A stretch of DNA of 64,000 nt from Takakia lepidozioides (lineage: Eukaryota; Streptophyta; Takakiopsida; Takakiales; Takakiaceae). Below the pieces are notes generated by a model. It searched no databases and had not been told where the DNA came from. It was given only the letters and a program-made list of their open reading frames with translations. Made by a program: the position numbers and the translations under genes. Below, in pieces: positions 21,201-35,400 of this stretch. Within the stretch, counting starts at the first letter, position 1. Each line of letters starts with the position of its first letter. The stretch is taken from positions 18,662,001 to 18,726,000 of the forward strand of contig CM060732.1 of NCBI GenBank assembly GCA_030704615.1, in the 5' to 3' direction.

Positions 21201-23448
21201 CTGTTCTGTGCCTTGGATGCTATTATGGTTTTGTTTTTCTTTCTGAGGTTTCCGCTGATGTATACATTCCTTTCTCCTAAGCACCCATGAGGACTTTGGG
21301 CACCTTCAGACTTGGTTGTCACAGCTACGGATTGAGACAGAGCAATGGACTACACACCCCCTGAGGCTGACCTGTCTGTACCACCCAGGAAGTACAGAGA
21401 AACTATGAATTCTTTGACTCCTGTGCTAAATTCTATGAGTTCTGGGGCAGATTCTACCGTCTCTTCAGAGAACCCTCTCTTTGGGAGAGCCTTCAGCTAT
21501 CCGGACCAGAAGTGTTTGGGAGCTTACCTCCAAGGACTTACTAAGCTTCTTTCTTCCTTCTCTTTCTGAGCTTTCCGCGGACGTTATAAAGCACCATTTC
21601 ATTTCATTTCATTTCATTTCCTTCTCTCTCTCTCTCTCTCTTTCTATGGATGTACAGAATTTCAATCTCTCTTTACTTGTCTGTTACAAGAAACTTGACT
21701 AAACTATCACATACCCCATCACCAAAATCTCCCCGACTTCCTGTGGACATCTTAAAATTTAATTCTCCCTCTCTCCTCTCTCTCGGCTCAGCCTAAAGCC
21801 CTGGCCATGTTGGGTTTTAATTGCTGGGCAGCTCACACACAGCAGATTGATGCTTGTGTGAAGGGATTCCTAGAGGAAATCTGGGAAGCCTGAACCGATT
21901 GTTAATACCAAGGTAAGTCCCACTACTGGAGTGAGTCCCTCACAAAAGTAGTGTCTGTTCTCTCTTGTTCTGCCTGCCCTCCTATGTGCCATTGGTGAAT
22001 TCCATTGAAATTTGGACTTAAGGTGGCCATTTTGGTCCACATATAGGTATGGATTTGAAGTGACAAAATCATTTGTCATTTGACTTATATGGACTAATAT
22101 ATGTCAAAAAAATAGGCGTTTTTTGAAAAGTCCATAGTTCATCTTGTTTTTTGGATTTTGGGTGTCATTGTTTTTTTAGAAGTATGAAAACCTATAATCT
22201 TCAATGGCTAGGTGGCATATTGAAATTTGTTTGTAAACTCTAATTTTTAGTTTTTCATAATTTCTCTAAATAATAGACTAAAATATTTAATGAATTATAT
22301 CTTTAATATTTGGGATAGGACAATTTACTAAATATGTTCAGTATATCATTATCTATCACTAAAAAAATACTTTGGATAGTATCATCAATTTTTTATTTTT
22401 GGTCATGGACTTTCATGGAGCAGGATCTGCCGTTTTTGGTCCACTCAACCCTGCGGCGGCTCCCCAACTTTGCTGCATCTTCATGTACATCCTTAGCATC
22501 ACCAAATCAGGGGTAAGGGACTTACAGTGCGAATATAGTCATCAATGCAACAGACACCAGCATTCTCCCCTTCTCCACGCACCTTCACATTGTTCACATT
22601 CGTGTAAAGCCTATCATGCAAATTTATCTAATAGGCCCCAATTTATCCTGATACTTTCTTGACACCAATTCCTCCAATACAAAGAGAAACAAAGACAAAA
22701 GGGATTACTGTTTTTAGCAGAAGTCTTTCACACCCATTGAAAATTTCAGCAAAAAGGAGTTTGAAGAGAGTCAAGAGAATTTGAAGAGAAGTCACGCCTT
22801 ATGTGGTGTACATGTCACACTGCACACAGTCAGTATCCTATAGACTTATCCTTCCACACTACCACAAGGGGAAAAGAGATGTCAAGATGAGATCATCTAG
22901 ACTTCCCTCGAGCACTGCATCCAGATAAATTTGTAGATCCCATCGATGGACATACCACACTGACACGAGCTAAGCCCAGGCGCGCAGGTCGCTTCACAAA
23001 CTCCCCACCATCCTCCCGGGATCCCTGGTCACATGCAATGGTGAACATCAGGAAGCCTACGAGGAAACCTCCAAGTGCATCCAACTCGTAGGGATTGTGT
23101 TTTCTTGAATTAAAAGTTTGCGGCTAAAAGTTAGAAGAAATCACAGAGTCCAAGTACACGTTTTTGCTTGTGAAAGGGACATTGTGTCGCCAAAACTCAA
23201 CTACAAATGTGATCTTCTAAACATCCTCTATTAATAACGTGAGTTCTGAACAAATAGCCCCCTTGTCCTTGACTTACGTCCCCACCAAAATTATTTTAAC
23301 ATGTCTGTCTGGAGATGCCATCATAAACCCAATAAACAGCCAAACCTTATCAGTATTAGGAAACTCTCTTTACCTTCTCTGCCGCTGAAAGGGCCACAAA
23401 CTCCGCATCAATTCCAAGCAGCACTCCCTGCCAGACTCCAAGACAAAG
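18226..23448 (-). CDS. PAN2: PAN2 exons 20-29: DEDDh 3'-5' exonuclease domain
   Basis: Exons: 23448-23374, 23024-22956, 22582-22526, 20740-20684, 20521-20456, 20011-19931, 19721-19641, 19128-19081, 18608-18549, 18321-18226 (residues about 983-1211). All catalytic residues are present: GIDAEF gives Asp996 and Glu998, GHGLKKDF gives Asp1105, and THDSIEDA gives His1152 and Asp1157. Other readable blocks: RLGLARVSV, GVCCIDDYIRT, YDYLTRYSGVSPGDL, TLKKAYLKLRYL, IIDTVELFH and ALRLYEKYKQL. The C-terminus LLEIYRYGRRHGWEIS matches the usual helix and tryptophan block near the PAN2 end. The domain removes AMP from poly(A) 3' ends using two metal ions. Confidence 0.95.
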
Positions 23449-26400
23449 CTGCAGTAAGATTTCATAAAGCACAGTCAGATAGACACTGCCAAATATTCAG
23501 TAGTTCCCTAGGGGACATCCCCATGTTGCAGACCGTACTGAAGGAGGAGACGGGGGGCAGAAAGGGAGCAGAAAATTAATATGTTCACTGGAAGTGCAGG
23601 GTGCCTATGGAATTGGCGACTGGGTGTAGGATGGGTAAGCCATACGGATTGAGGTGGTTCAGTGGTCATGTCGAAAGGCCAAAAGGTATAGGATGACTCA
23701 TCGCCTGAAGAGAGATTCCTGGACAGCCTGGGCTCTGAGATGAGGCGCAGGAACACCTCGTCGGAGATAGGTGGCGAGCCACCCCTTGCCTGCAGGGAAA
23801 CCACCAAATGTTCAGATCAACTGGATCGATATTCTTAATTCTTCTTGATGTGGCATAGGACAGAGTCTAGGACAACTACACTACTACACTAAGAGCAAAG
23901 GGGACTGAACTACTTCAGCCATATCACTTCACTGCTTGTTACTATAGCTTCTGGATTCATACCAAGATACAATGCTAATAGCAATTTTACAGCCACAGCC
24001 CAGCATGCAGTGCAACAAGTGCCTCAGTTACCAGTAAACTAACACGCGTGTCCCAGCTTTTAAAGAACCTGGGGGTAGAAAATAAGTACCCCCAATCCAG
24101 CAGGGGCTGAAACCACTGGGTGAAGGGATGGGGGGAGAGGTCTGTTGGAAGCTGGCGCAGTGGCTGACTTCTGTGAAGCCTCAGTAGCTTTCCCAGAGGT
24201 ACTGATATCTGTGGTGGGTTCCTCAATGCAGGTGTAATAGAGCAGGCAGGGCAACTTCTGTTTGCCATACAGCGCCACCTGCAACCATTTCAAGCACTTC
24301 ACAAATATCAGTGAAACTGTCAGTTGAATGACAGTTGTCTTTACAAACCCTCCTTCAAGTCAACCCAATCTTTTTCTGAAGTATGTACTTACATATGTTC
24401 TGAGATTTGGGATGAACCTCACCTCGTCGTCAAAACTTCCATCCAGGATAAACCATTCAAAATCTCAAGTTGGTCCACCAGCTCGGTTATTTATTGCTTA
24501 GCTTAAGAGTCTTCTAAAGAAGGAAACTCAATCATTAAGACAACACACTCAGCAATAACAAAATACAAAACCCTTCAACTCTGAAATAAGGGAAAAACCT
24601 GCATGTTTTGATATTCTAGCTGTCATTCCCCCAAGCTCACGCTACCATTCTAGCCGATAGTCATGATCTGAGGGAAATGAATCTGTACCATGCATATTCC
24701 ATTCATCATCGATAAACAGACCATAAGATATTAATTTCCCAGACGTACTAATTTTATCTACATAGATGACAAACATTGGTTCTGCAGGTTCATGACAGGA
24801 ATACAAAAAGACGTCACTGAGTGAGGAGAAAATTCACAAACGCCCATTCAATCCAGAAAAATCTGGGGGATCTTAAAATCCTGCACTGATCTCTGTACAA
24901 AAACATGACGAAGTAACTGAAACAGCTTTGGAATGCCGAACAAATGGTACAGCAATATACCTACACAGATTGACAAGGTTGGCATCCATGGTGAAGTTAG
25001 CAATGACTTGCAACAAAAGCATCAGAAACTAAAGTTCATGTACCACTTCAGACGTAGAAGTGGGAGCAATGCAAAAGTCGTTGAAAAGGACCCAGTCAGA
25101 AATGGTCGATGGGGACCCCCTCAAGGCTGCTGCTGCTGCTGTTGGCTCATGCTGCACAATACTCAATGGTGTAGATGGAGTTGAGCCTGAAATCATGACC
25201 ACCACAACATATCAATGCGTAGTTCACTTAACAAATGAAAAAATCAAAGAGTGGGTATAATATTCTCTTCCTTTGGACCGTATACAAAACTGAGCACGGC
25301 ACTATAGAGACACCTGAATAGAATGGCTGCAGAAGGTCTAGTGTGATCCACTTTAGAGTAATGAATGTACCCTCCCGAAACACAAAATCCCAACCGAAAA
25401 AGAAGGGCGAGATGGCTCCTTAGCAAATGCCTTACCAGCTTTGTGTGATATCTTAGCACCAATGTCATGCTCAAGCAGAATGTATCAACCTCATAACAGA
25501 GGAGATAGAATTAGTGAAAGAAAACATCTGTGGCTCTCATTCGCCCTCAAAGACGGAGCGCCAGTATGCCCATATGCATTACCTTGACAGGGAGCGGTAA
25601 ACGAGTGCACTTCTCTCTCTCAAAGGCACTTGATCTTTGAGCAGTACTTGTTTGTTATGCTCTATCATCCCAGATACTCTTTAAGCTTTCTTAGATTGTT
25701 CAAGTTATACTTTTCTTTCCTTCTTTCTGCCTGCGAAAGATAATCTCAGAACAGTTGTGTAATTTAACACAGGAAGGTGTATGAAACTCAATCAACATCA
25801 GAGCACTCAGGCACAGCTGTTCGCGGCCGGTTACAGGCAAACAATTATCAAATCTATGGGCTGCAATGACCTCATACTGGAAACTGTGAGGTTCAGTCAG
25901 CACTGCTAGTATATCTTCTAGCTGGTATCAGTTAAATTGAAAGAAAAAGTAGAAACAAACTTTACAATGTCCACTGAGGAAGAGAGACGTCTGTTTGGGG
26001 GTGTTTACCCCTATCCTTCCATACAGCGAGGACAAAAAAGCAAAACAAAGAGACAGAGCGACAGAAAAAGAAAGAAAGGAACTTAATAATGTCCATGGGA
26101 AAGACAAAAAAGAAACATAGAAACTGTTTAACGAGAGAGTGAGGCTTGCAAAGCGTTTTCTTGGCTTACCAAGGTTGTGGTACAGAGATTTGGTCTAAAG
26201 TTGCATCTGTGGTGTTCCCCACTCTCCACTCCCAAAGTGATATATTTCACAATAGAGGTATCCATACCAAGAGGGGACCCACCTGGGCCTGGCGATGACA
26301 ACAAGTACCCTCCATGCGCCTCTGTATATGTATGAGGTATCTGTAATACAACAACCGCAGCATGTCACAACCCATCATTCTTCATGACATCACCCCCTCT

Positions 26401-29400
26401 CCCACAACCTTTCTGTCTACCTTGTGGTTGTCTGAATGCTTCCATATCTTCGCACTCTGCCCTCACCTGGCAGTATCCTTTCTTCCATGTGCCCACCTGT
26501 ATCAACAGCATCTTGGCAAGCTGCAAAGATGCGAAAACAAAGATGCTAAATAAACCTAATTGAATTTCAAAAGGAGGGGAATGAAAAAAACAAAGAAAGC
26601 CAAAGAAGATTTATTACAAGTAGAAGCCCCAAGAGCCTATGGCAGTGAAAGACATTCCAAATGAGATAAAAAAATAAGTCTATTACAACCCCAGCAGCCT
26701 GAAGGAGGGCACAGAGAAAGAAAACTTACTCCAGGAGCCAAAGGGCCAAAAAAAAGTCCCAACGAGGGTTTCATTATGAAGTACCATTTCATTTAGGGTT
26801 TAGGGTACTTCATAGTGTACGCAGAAAGCTCACAGAGCTGATGGGACAAGAGGAAGCCAGAAACAAGAAAGAGAGAGGGCCACAACAGCCTAAAAGCAAC
26901 TATTGCTCAAGGGATTGTCTCAGAGTCAATGCTTCATGCAGGTAAGCTGCCAAGTATTTCTGATCCTCATAATGGAAGACCTTTGTGAGAGATTGGGTAT
27001 CACACAATAGGAATCTCGCTCGGATCTCATGGTAGAAAAGGCAGTGAAAGAAGAAATGATCTTCACTTTCATTTTCCCTGTTATTCCCAGCGCAAGTGGG
27101 GCATAGGAGGTCCTCACAACTACCAGTCTCTATCCGCAGACACATACACACTTCCTACACATACCCTTGGCATTGAGTTTTCCTCCAACTGTAATTGGGA
27201 AGCGCATATACACAAAGTTATTCAATCTGGCAAGTGCAAAGCGTTGGGTCTCACTAAATTTTCCACTGCAGAGTGATCAACTCTGAAGTAAAAACAACCA
27301 TGGAGTACCTTGGAGTACGCATCTGCAGTGTGGGTTGATAACTCCAACCGGGCTGTCTCTAGAATCCATTCAAGTGGGGGTGCTCAAGGAGTGCATGTCA
27401 GCATGCTCCAAAACAGCTAATGTGGCTGTTCGGTGAGTTTGGCATTCGTCCCTTAAGCCTCCCGACAAGATGAATCCAACGTCAGATGGTGGGGTCAGCT
27501 GTGGCGGGCAACCGCAAACTGTGCTATATTATGTTATGGGACTAAGAAAACATTCTTGCGAGGTGGAGGAGCAACGTATGACTCATATCAGATATCCAAA
27601 GTTAATTGACTCTGTCTCATGGAAGCAGAATCGCCCTGTCAAACAGGCTAAGTCCTGGAAGAAGACGGTAGAAGAGATTTTCAAGGATCTGAATCTTCAA
27701 GGATCTGAATCTAAGTCCGCAAGTCTTGACCCTGCTGGATAAATCTGACTTAGAGGCTGTAGTGTCCAAAGCCATGTCTGTTTGCCAGGAAATGAACTAA
27801 TGAAAATGAAGTTAAGCAGAAAAATTCCTTGAACTTGTTTCCAGTCTGTGACATGGTGAGGCCATCATGGATGACCTCAAGGGTTAATCCACTCTCGGCA
27901 CTAGACTGAAATTGAAACTCAGGGCGGAACGCCTACCTTTGAACAGCAAACAGATGAAAAGAGGAAAGGAGGATTGCAAATGCCCGTTGTGTGGGCAACC
28001 TGAAGACTTCCACTTTCTGATTCATTGACCTGGGTACTCTCACCAGAGAGACACCCTCTTCAAATCCCTCAACTGTACCTCTGTTTACCAACTTTGAAAA
28101 TCTTGAGGCTGAGCCAAAAGCCCAGGCCCTTTCGGGGTCTAGTTATTGGGCAAATCACACACAGCAGATTGATGTTTGTGTGAAGGTATTTCTCGAGGAT
28201 ATCTGGGAAACTCGGATCAATTGTCTGTTTCAAGGTATGTCATACTACCGGTGTCAGCCCCTCACAAAGGTAGTTTCTGTCCCTTTGGGTTCTGCTCAAA
28301 CTGGGCGCGGGATCAATGGCCACAAGGCTACAGCAAACAACGTATTGTGAGTACATTCTATCTGCAGACAGTGGGAGCCCACCCTCAACCTCCCCAATGC
28401 CCTCAAAAGCAAGGGAGATACAGCTGCAGACAGGTAATTGGGCCAAAAGATTCTATCATCACAGAGGACCAAGAATGTCGCCCGGAACAGCAGTTTTGGT
28501 GTTAGATTGGCTGGTTTCCATGTCCGCATGACATGCTCGCCTCATGCATCTCTTGCAGTCCTGTTTGGACGCAATTTCCACCCCTCCTTATTTTGTGGCA
28601 GTAGGGAAGCGAAAGAGAGTCCATTGTGCTCAAATATATTGTGGACATTATTAGTCCAATGGGGGCCTGGGGGTAAAGTCAAACCACAAGAGCAAACCAG
28701 AAAGAACACACCGAGAGACCTGAAATGTTGATGGAAGGTAGAAGGAATCATCCAGATAAGCTCCCCAGCACTTTTGGTCCTCAAAACAGAAGGCCTCTGC
28801 CAAAGACAGAAAATCTCTATAGAGACAGTTGTATATGCCTCAAATCTTCTCGGAGAGAGAAAAGGAGAACAACTTATCCCGATCAAAAGAATTTGATTTG
28901 TTCTTGGTTGTACGGCGTTGTTCTGCAGCACCATCTTGTATTTACGACATTCTTTCAATGACGGATTGCCTCAAGAAGGCAAGCCGCTCAGCATGGTGGA
29001 ACTCCCAGAAACTTGTGTTAGGGTTGAGGAATCTCTCTTTATAAAGACACCAATATTTTCCCCAGATCTTCGAGTACAGGAAGAAAATGATGCACTACTT
29101 CACCAGTGGAAAAACTTAGGCAGATCCTATCTTTGAGGTATGCTATTCCATCTTCCTGTCTCAATCCGTTGGTGAGAACTGTCTGAAGTTGTCCGAGCCC
29201 CTCAGGACATCAAGAAGAAAGAATAAAACTTTATAACAGGGGACGGAGTAAGAGAAAGAAAGACAAAGGAAAGAAAATAAGAGAAACAATCGTCATAATG
29301 AAGACCATGAGGGCCCAAGGGACGATGAGAGAGGGAGGTGGCATGACTAAATGTGTGCTCTTCACTGCTTTACATGGAATATGGAGGCTTGCATAAATTC

Positions 29401-32400
29401 TGACATGTGAGCGCATTCTGTTCATTTTGCTAATTTATCTGTTTGGATTTATAACTTGAGAGAAATCAAGTACATCTAGGGTGTGGGGGTTGTGTTCACC
29501 TTCACATGGGCCACAAGGTGGCCTTCATTCTCTTCCTGAAAGTGTTTGTCATTTTCGAACTCATCGTGTATATGTGCAATCATTGCAGTCAACTCGTAAA
29601 CTGCATGGCTTACGCTGCTGCTTTCCCCCTCTGTCGATGTGTATTGAATAACTTCCTGCCTGAAACTTGACCCATTTGCAGTCCTGTCCTGCGTGTAATA
29701 ATCAAATAGTGAGCATCACAAATGATTTCAAGTTGACCATCTGAGAAGGGGAGACGAAGAAAGAACATGCTGTTTTGCAAAAAGATACGATGGAAATGTG
29801 GGGCAGGACACTTGCATTTAGTCTTGAATATTAAACCAAAACCCAACTCCTCTTTCACCCCTTCCTGAAAAGAAAAGAAAAAGAAGAGAGGCAGACTTGT
29901 AATATGCTACCTCTGTCACTGTGACCCTGGAGGAGAGTGTATCAACTGCAATCTCAATGCGGAGTGGGAGCCATGAATTGGACCCAGCATGCATGGTAGG
30001 ACTCAGCAAACCAGACTTTGGCCCCCTGGACCTCCCCAACCCAGATTTGCCACCATCTGGAGCAGCTATGCGGTCCCCATCAGCATGCCAGAAGTATAAG
30101 TCTGCCTCTCGCCGAATGCAGCAATCTATGATCAAAATATTTGGTAAGCTGCAGGGCACTCGCACCTGCAACATTTTCTATGCATTAGACAGTTGAGATT
30201 TTGCCGCCGTACAGAAGATTGAAGACCAATGTATGTAAGCAAGCAGCTTTGAAATGTCCTAATCTGTACCACAATTCCACAATTCCCCTATTTATTCTAC
30301 AGAGGACATCTCGCCATCCACCAGGAGGAATTAGATTTACCTAGCCACTTATATGCCAGTTATCGATAACCTTCCCTGGCTGAGTTTCATGTTCTTTGCC
30401 CTCCACAGAATTCTCAAGCATGGCAGTCTAAAGGCTGTGTTATGTGGCTTCTCTCCCCAGGTTTGGTATGTCTGTCCACTGCCCTCCCCAGGTCAGCAAT
30501 TCCATATTTGCCAAGCTTGCGATCAAGGTCTCCGGTTTACTAAGGTTAACCCAGACTTCTTCCACCAACAACCAGAAAACTACAATTCAGTTATGAGATA
30601 TTCTCTAAGGTGGAGAGCCTCCTATAGAGGGGCTGCAAGGCATAACTGATCCTAATTATGGAAGACCTCTGGAATTGGCTGCCTCTATATAGGCAAAAGG
30701 AGTAGTCCCACATTTTGTAGTAGAGAGGACAGTGAAACAAGAAATGTTCTTCAGTCTCAATCTCCAGCCTGTCTTGTATAGCACACGCAGGACAAAGGCA
30801 TGCTTATGCTTGTCTCAGCTGCCAGTCTCTATCCTCAGGCTATGCAACCCTCCTCTGATTCGTCTCAACGCCCATAAAAGAGGCGAAATATGGCCTCAAG
30901 GTCTAGCACTGCGCAGGCACATCCAGCACTTAAATCTAATTAGAGGGTGACGAAGAGCATTGCAGTTACCTTGGAGACAGAGAGAGGCTGTATTGCCCTT
31001 CATCAGTCTGCCCATAACTGCATCTGCAAACTCAAGAGAGGAAAGGAGAAAAGAAACTTTCCAACATCCACAAGAGGCCCTGACGGCCCCTTGGACAAAG
31101 TAGAACACCAACAAACCACACCAATATACACCAAACGTCCCCCAACAACAGAGTGCTGCATGCAGGTGCTGGCAGACATTAGCACGGTTGGACTTGCCAA
31201 TCCACACGGCAGGGACAATGTACTCATAAGACGTTTGCCATAGCCTTGTGGCCATTGACCCCGCACTCAGTTTGAGCGGAACACAAAGGGACAGAAACTA
31301 CCTTTGTCAGGGGCAGACGCCAGTAGTATGACTTACCTTGGAACAGACAATTACATTCAAGTTTCCCAGATATCCTCTAGAAATCCCTTCACATAAGCAT
31401 CAATCTGTTGTGTGTGGTTTGCCCAATAACTAGGCCCCAAAAGGGCCTGAGCTTTTGGATCAGCCTCGAGAGTTTCAAAGTTGGTAAACAGAGGTTCAGG
31501 CACCATTCCCTTGATGGATTTGAAGAGGGCGTTTCTACACGGCAGGGAGAGACAGAAAGAGGAGGACGCACACCTGTTGGAGGGGCACGTAGGCACGGCA
31601 GTGAGGACACCATGCCCGCATATCTTCTTGCTTGCACAGACTTCTCTCCAATAGCTCCACAAATGATGGGCGTGCTGCTCCTGCTTTCCCTGACGGGTAC
31701 TGAGCAGCAACAATCATTGTTAATAGTCTTGAAGTACACCATGTAGGCTTTAGCCTGTGGAAAAACATGAAGGGATGAAGTAAGATACACTTGTTCCTTG
31801 GCACATGTGTTTACCACCTTTACGACAATCAGCAGAAGCACCTTAGTTATACAGAGGTTAAGAGTTGCTTTGAACTCCAACCATATGACGATGCAATGAA
31901 AAATATATGACTGAAAAATGATAGAAGGGAACAGAGGACAACCTGGAGGTCAACTTGAAATGAAAGGCGTTCCTGGACGACCTCGTCATGTGATGCACCT
32001 CGACACTGAACCTCAAACAAAAAACAAAAAGGTGCATAACACATTCATGAACTTGGGAACCTAAATGGATTCAAGGTCATACCCTTTCCCTTGTTTACAA
32101 GCTTTAAGACCTTTCGTTGTTGGTGCTGATACATTCTACAATGAAGACAGAAAAATGAAATGTACGTTAGAGACAGGGCAGACTTATGATGCAGGTGTCC
32201 TGGCAGCCACAATTATAGTCTGGGTTTGTTAATGACCGTTGTCTAACTGCCTACGCAACCTAAAAGGTTTGCTAAAAAAAGTGGCTCGTTGCAGTGGTCA
32301 GATTGTATGAGGAATTAGTACCAAGATTGTGTCACTAGAGACTCGTAGGGAGTTGCTGCACTTGAAAATGTGACATGGGCACAGTGGGCAGTGTTCTGTA

Positions 32401-35400
32401 AAATTTCAAAAGGAAGAGACCACCAAGACGGTAGGTAACCATACACCATAGCTCAACTCAGAATAGCTTATTCCTTGGAAATATACCTTGCTGCGAACAC
32501 GAAACATCATGCCAAACAGTTGGTCGCTGATGGAGGCTGCTGGGGACAACGAACCAGGTTCTGAGCCACTTGATCCACCCCCTTCTTTATGCAGCTGCAA
32601 ACGAAATATACACTTCCATAAATTACTGAACTCCTAACCAACTAAGCAGTTAAGAGTACCTCATAAAGCTGATCACTCTGCTTGATGCAGGTATAGAACA
32701 ATCACTTCTTGTAGGGATCTGCCAACTATAGGGTCAACCCAAATTAAAATTGACATGAGATGAATATACCCACATAGCAAGACAACTTAGCTGGCTTAAA
32801 ATTCTTCAACATAAGCTCACACTCAGTAAGCCATCAGGCTGTTTGACTTTGTCAATGTTTGTCGACACATAGTCAATCAGGTGTTAGGAAGTGCACACAT
32901 GGCTTCCACAATGAGTTGGCTATGAGAGAGACCTAAACTACAGTCGACTAGAAATCACTTCAAGACACTGCACAAGAGTTGACCCCATCCTTGTCGAGCA
33001 AGAATGGACTCTAGACATGTACAACCAATCTGCTTGGATCGCCTCGCCAACTTAGGTCTATTTGTCAGTTCTAACAACTTCTAGGAAAGAATAAAATAAG
33101 CTGCGATCCAGGTAACCAGCAGGGGACTTTCTGAATGTCTAAAGTCCAAGGCTAATAACAAAAACGCGTGGATTACCTGCTCAAGTAAAAAGCGGCTGAA
33201 ACTCTGAATGCGCTTGGCAAGGGACTTTTCCTTGCCATTCTCCCACTCCTCTGGACCCTCCACCAGTCCGAGTGCAGATGCCTCCCGAATCTGCCGTAGT
33301 GCTCGAAGCAGGTTGCTGGGCTGCAATAAAGACCCCTTGTTACATCACCAGTGAAATGAAAGTGTAGTACAGCCTCTCAAGAAGGGTACATGTCTCTCTC
33401 TAGTTCCTCACCCAGGAATATACACAAAGTTGTTATTATGCAAACCCTAGAGCTTTGGAAACAATTTGAGAAGCTTCACACAGACACATCCTGGGTAGTG
33501 GCATGAAAAGTATCCTAGATCACAGCAAAGTGGCATTCTGCATCCTGCAATCCAGAATAGAGATCCACAAACAAACATCTGCATGCTTTCAAACACAATG
33601 ACAGGATATACTGTCTACAGGTTCACGATGGACTTGGGTTCACTTGCACAAAGGATCACCTGACAAGTATCACCACGCGCAAGATCCAACATATGGAGAA
33701 CAAAACCAAGCTCACACGTGAGGCAAAACTCTCTTTCACATATGTGTGATGTGACTGTAGACTGCAGTTTGGGTATGAAGTACAGAACCTGCCCCTCACC
33801 CCCAACAGATACACAAGACCCACTTGCAATTAAGTACCTGGGTCAATTGACAGATGACTGCAAGACTTTACAGAATGAACCTAAGGGATACGAGCAAATC
33901 TGGAGATCATTTGAAAACGCAGGGTCAATGCCAAGGACAGAAAGTGGAAAGGCTTCACCAATTAGACAGTGCTTCACCAAAGGCCTTGACCCTTGACTGT
34001 CCTCTCTCTCTTCACACTCACAAACATGAAGGCCTGAAACTGTAAGGAGAGAGCCTAGTAGTTGATCAACTTCCTACCTGGAGAAGGGCATTGCAGTAAC
34101 TATTGACAATATCATTTTCCAGGCCTGCAAAACGCGTCTTATTATAATAGCTAAAATCAAACTCCTCAAACTTGAGCTTGGAGTGTGACTGTTTAATTTC
34201 CACCCGGCGATACGCCTTTGGCAGCCACTTCCCAGGTCCTATTTTGGAAGCAAAGCCTGATAGAATGGCCCGTCGATCTGCAGCGCTTGGTCCTTTGCTA
34301 TCTGTCTGTTAAGGAAACAAAAAATATTCACAGTTAAGGTACAATTTTACAGGTTCTTCCGCAATGTTTTGAGGAACCTGAAAAACAACCTACATGTACA
34401 ATCATCTGCAACTTTGACAATCAGCAGTTATGTTAGCCCCAGTCGAGTGAGTGAAAGGACTGAGATCGCAAAGGAACAAATAGTGTTCTTGAGTGTAGTA
34501 TAAAGAAAGCAAAAGGTAGAGAGTGAGATGTACATCATTCCTGTTGTGAGCATCATTTATGATGTGTGCAGTGAATTAGTTTGTCGTACCTTCCGCATTT
34601 GCCGTGTGTTGCGGAGGCCAGCCACAGCACGTGTTGCCTCCCCATAAGGAAGGCCCCTCCGCCAATGAGGGTTCTGCACATAACCCACAAAGTCCACTGC
34701 ACTCATCTGCTCCAGTAACACTCTCTCTACCATCCGTGGGGGCAGCCCAACCCGGATCGGCATCAAGGTATCAACTGCAGATAATTGCAAATTGTTCGAA
34801 GCAGGGAGGTACACATTACTAAAGGAATCACGCTCTGATATGTGAGTCTGAGCTGCCGGCAGAAGTACGTCAGGAAGCTGTCACAGAGAAACGTAATTTC
34901 CATCAAAATACAATCAAGTTAAAGGAAGACTAGAGGGCTGTGGACCCTTTGCTGGTGCAGGACTGAAATAATACTTTGCTTGAGGCAATAGTGCAGAATT
35001 AATTGCAGGGCCACAAGTAATACCTCTGAGGGTAGAGAGAAAAGATTAACATGGGCGCGTTCGTAAGTACCCCAAACATGGATGTATCCACCAGAATCTC
35101 CAAAAGCCAGGAGCTCACCTGAGCTTGACACATCTGAAGCAAGTAATGCATCTGTGTCACAATCCACCTGCAAAAATAGCCTGTAATCAGCTCTTTGTGT
35201 TAAAGCGTACTGGCCCACAAGCTCTCTGCAATTTTTGTGAGTGTCATGAAGCTCCTTTCTTTCTTGTGTCTTTCATGATTTTCTAAAGTTGCTCTTTGGT
35301 TTTGTCTCCTCTCTTGTTTTCTTCCATTTTGTCCCATAAGCTCTTTGAGCTTTCCGCGGACGGTATAAAGTACCATTTCATTTCATTTCATTTCTCTTTT

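Noticed and set aside
24390-24475. Extra PAN2 exon reading FEWFILDGSFDDEV with a good GTAAGT donor
   Set aside because: Its acceptor phase does not fit the neighbouring exons. Joining exon 17 directly to exon 18 gives the same spacing as known PAN2 proteins.
29760-29866. Possible PAN2 exon starting EGVKEELGFG after a polypyrimidine tract
   Set aside because: It would need a 44-bp intron, and the text does not resemble PAN2. A direct join of exons 15 and 16 is in frame and uses good splice sites.
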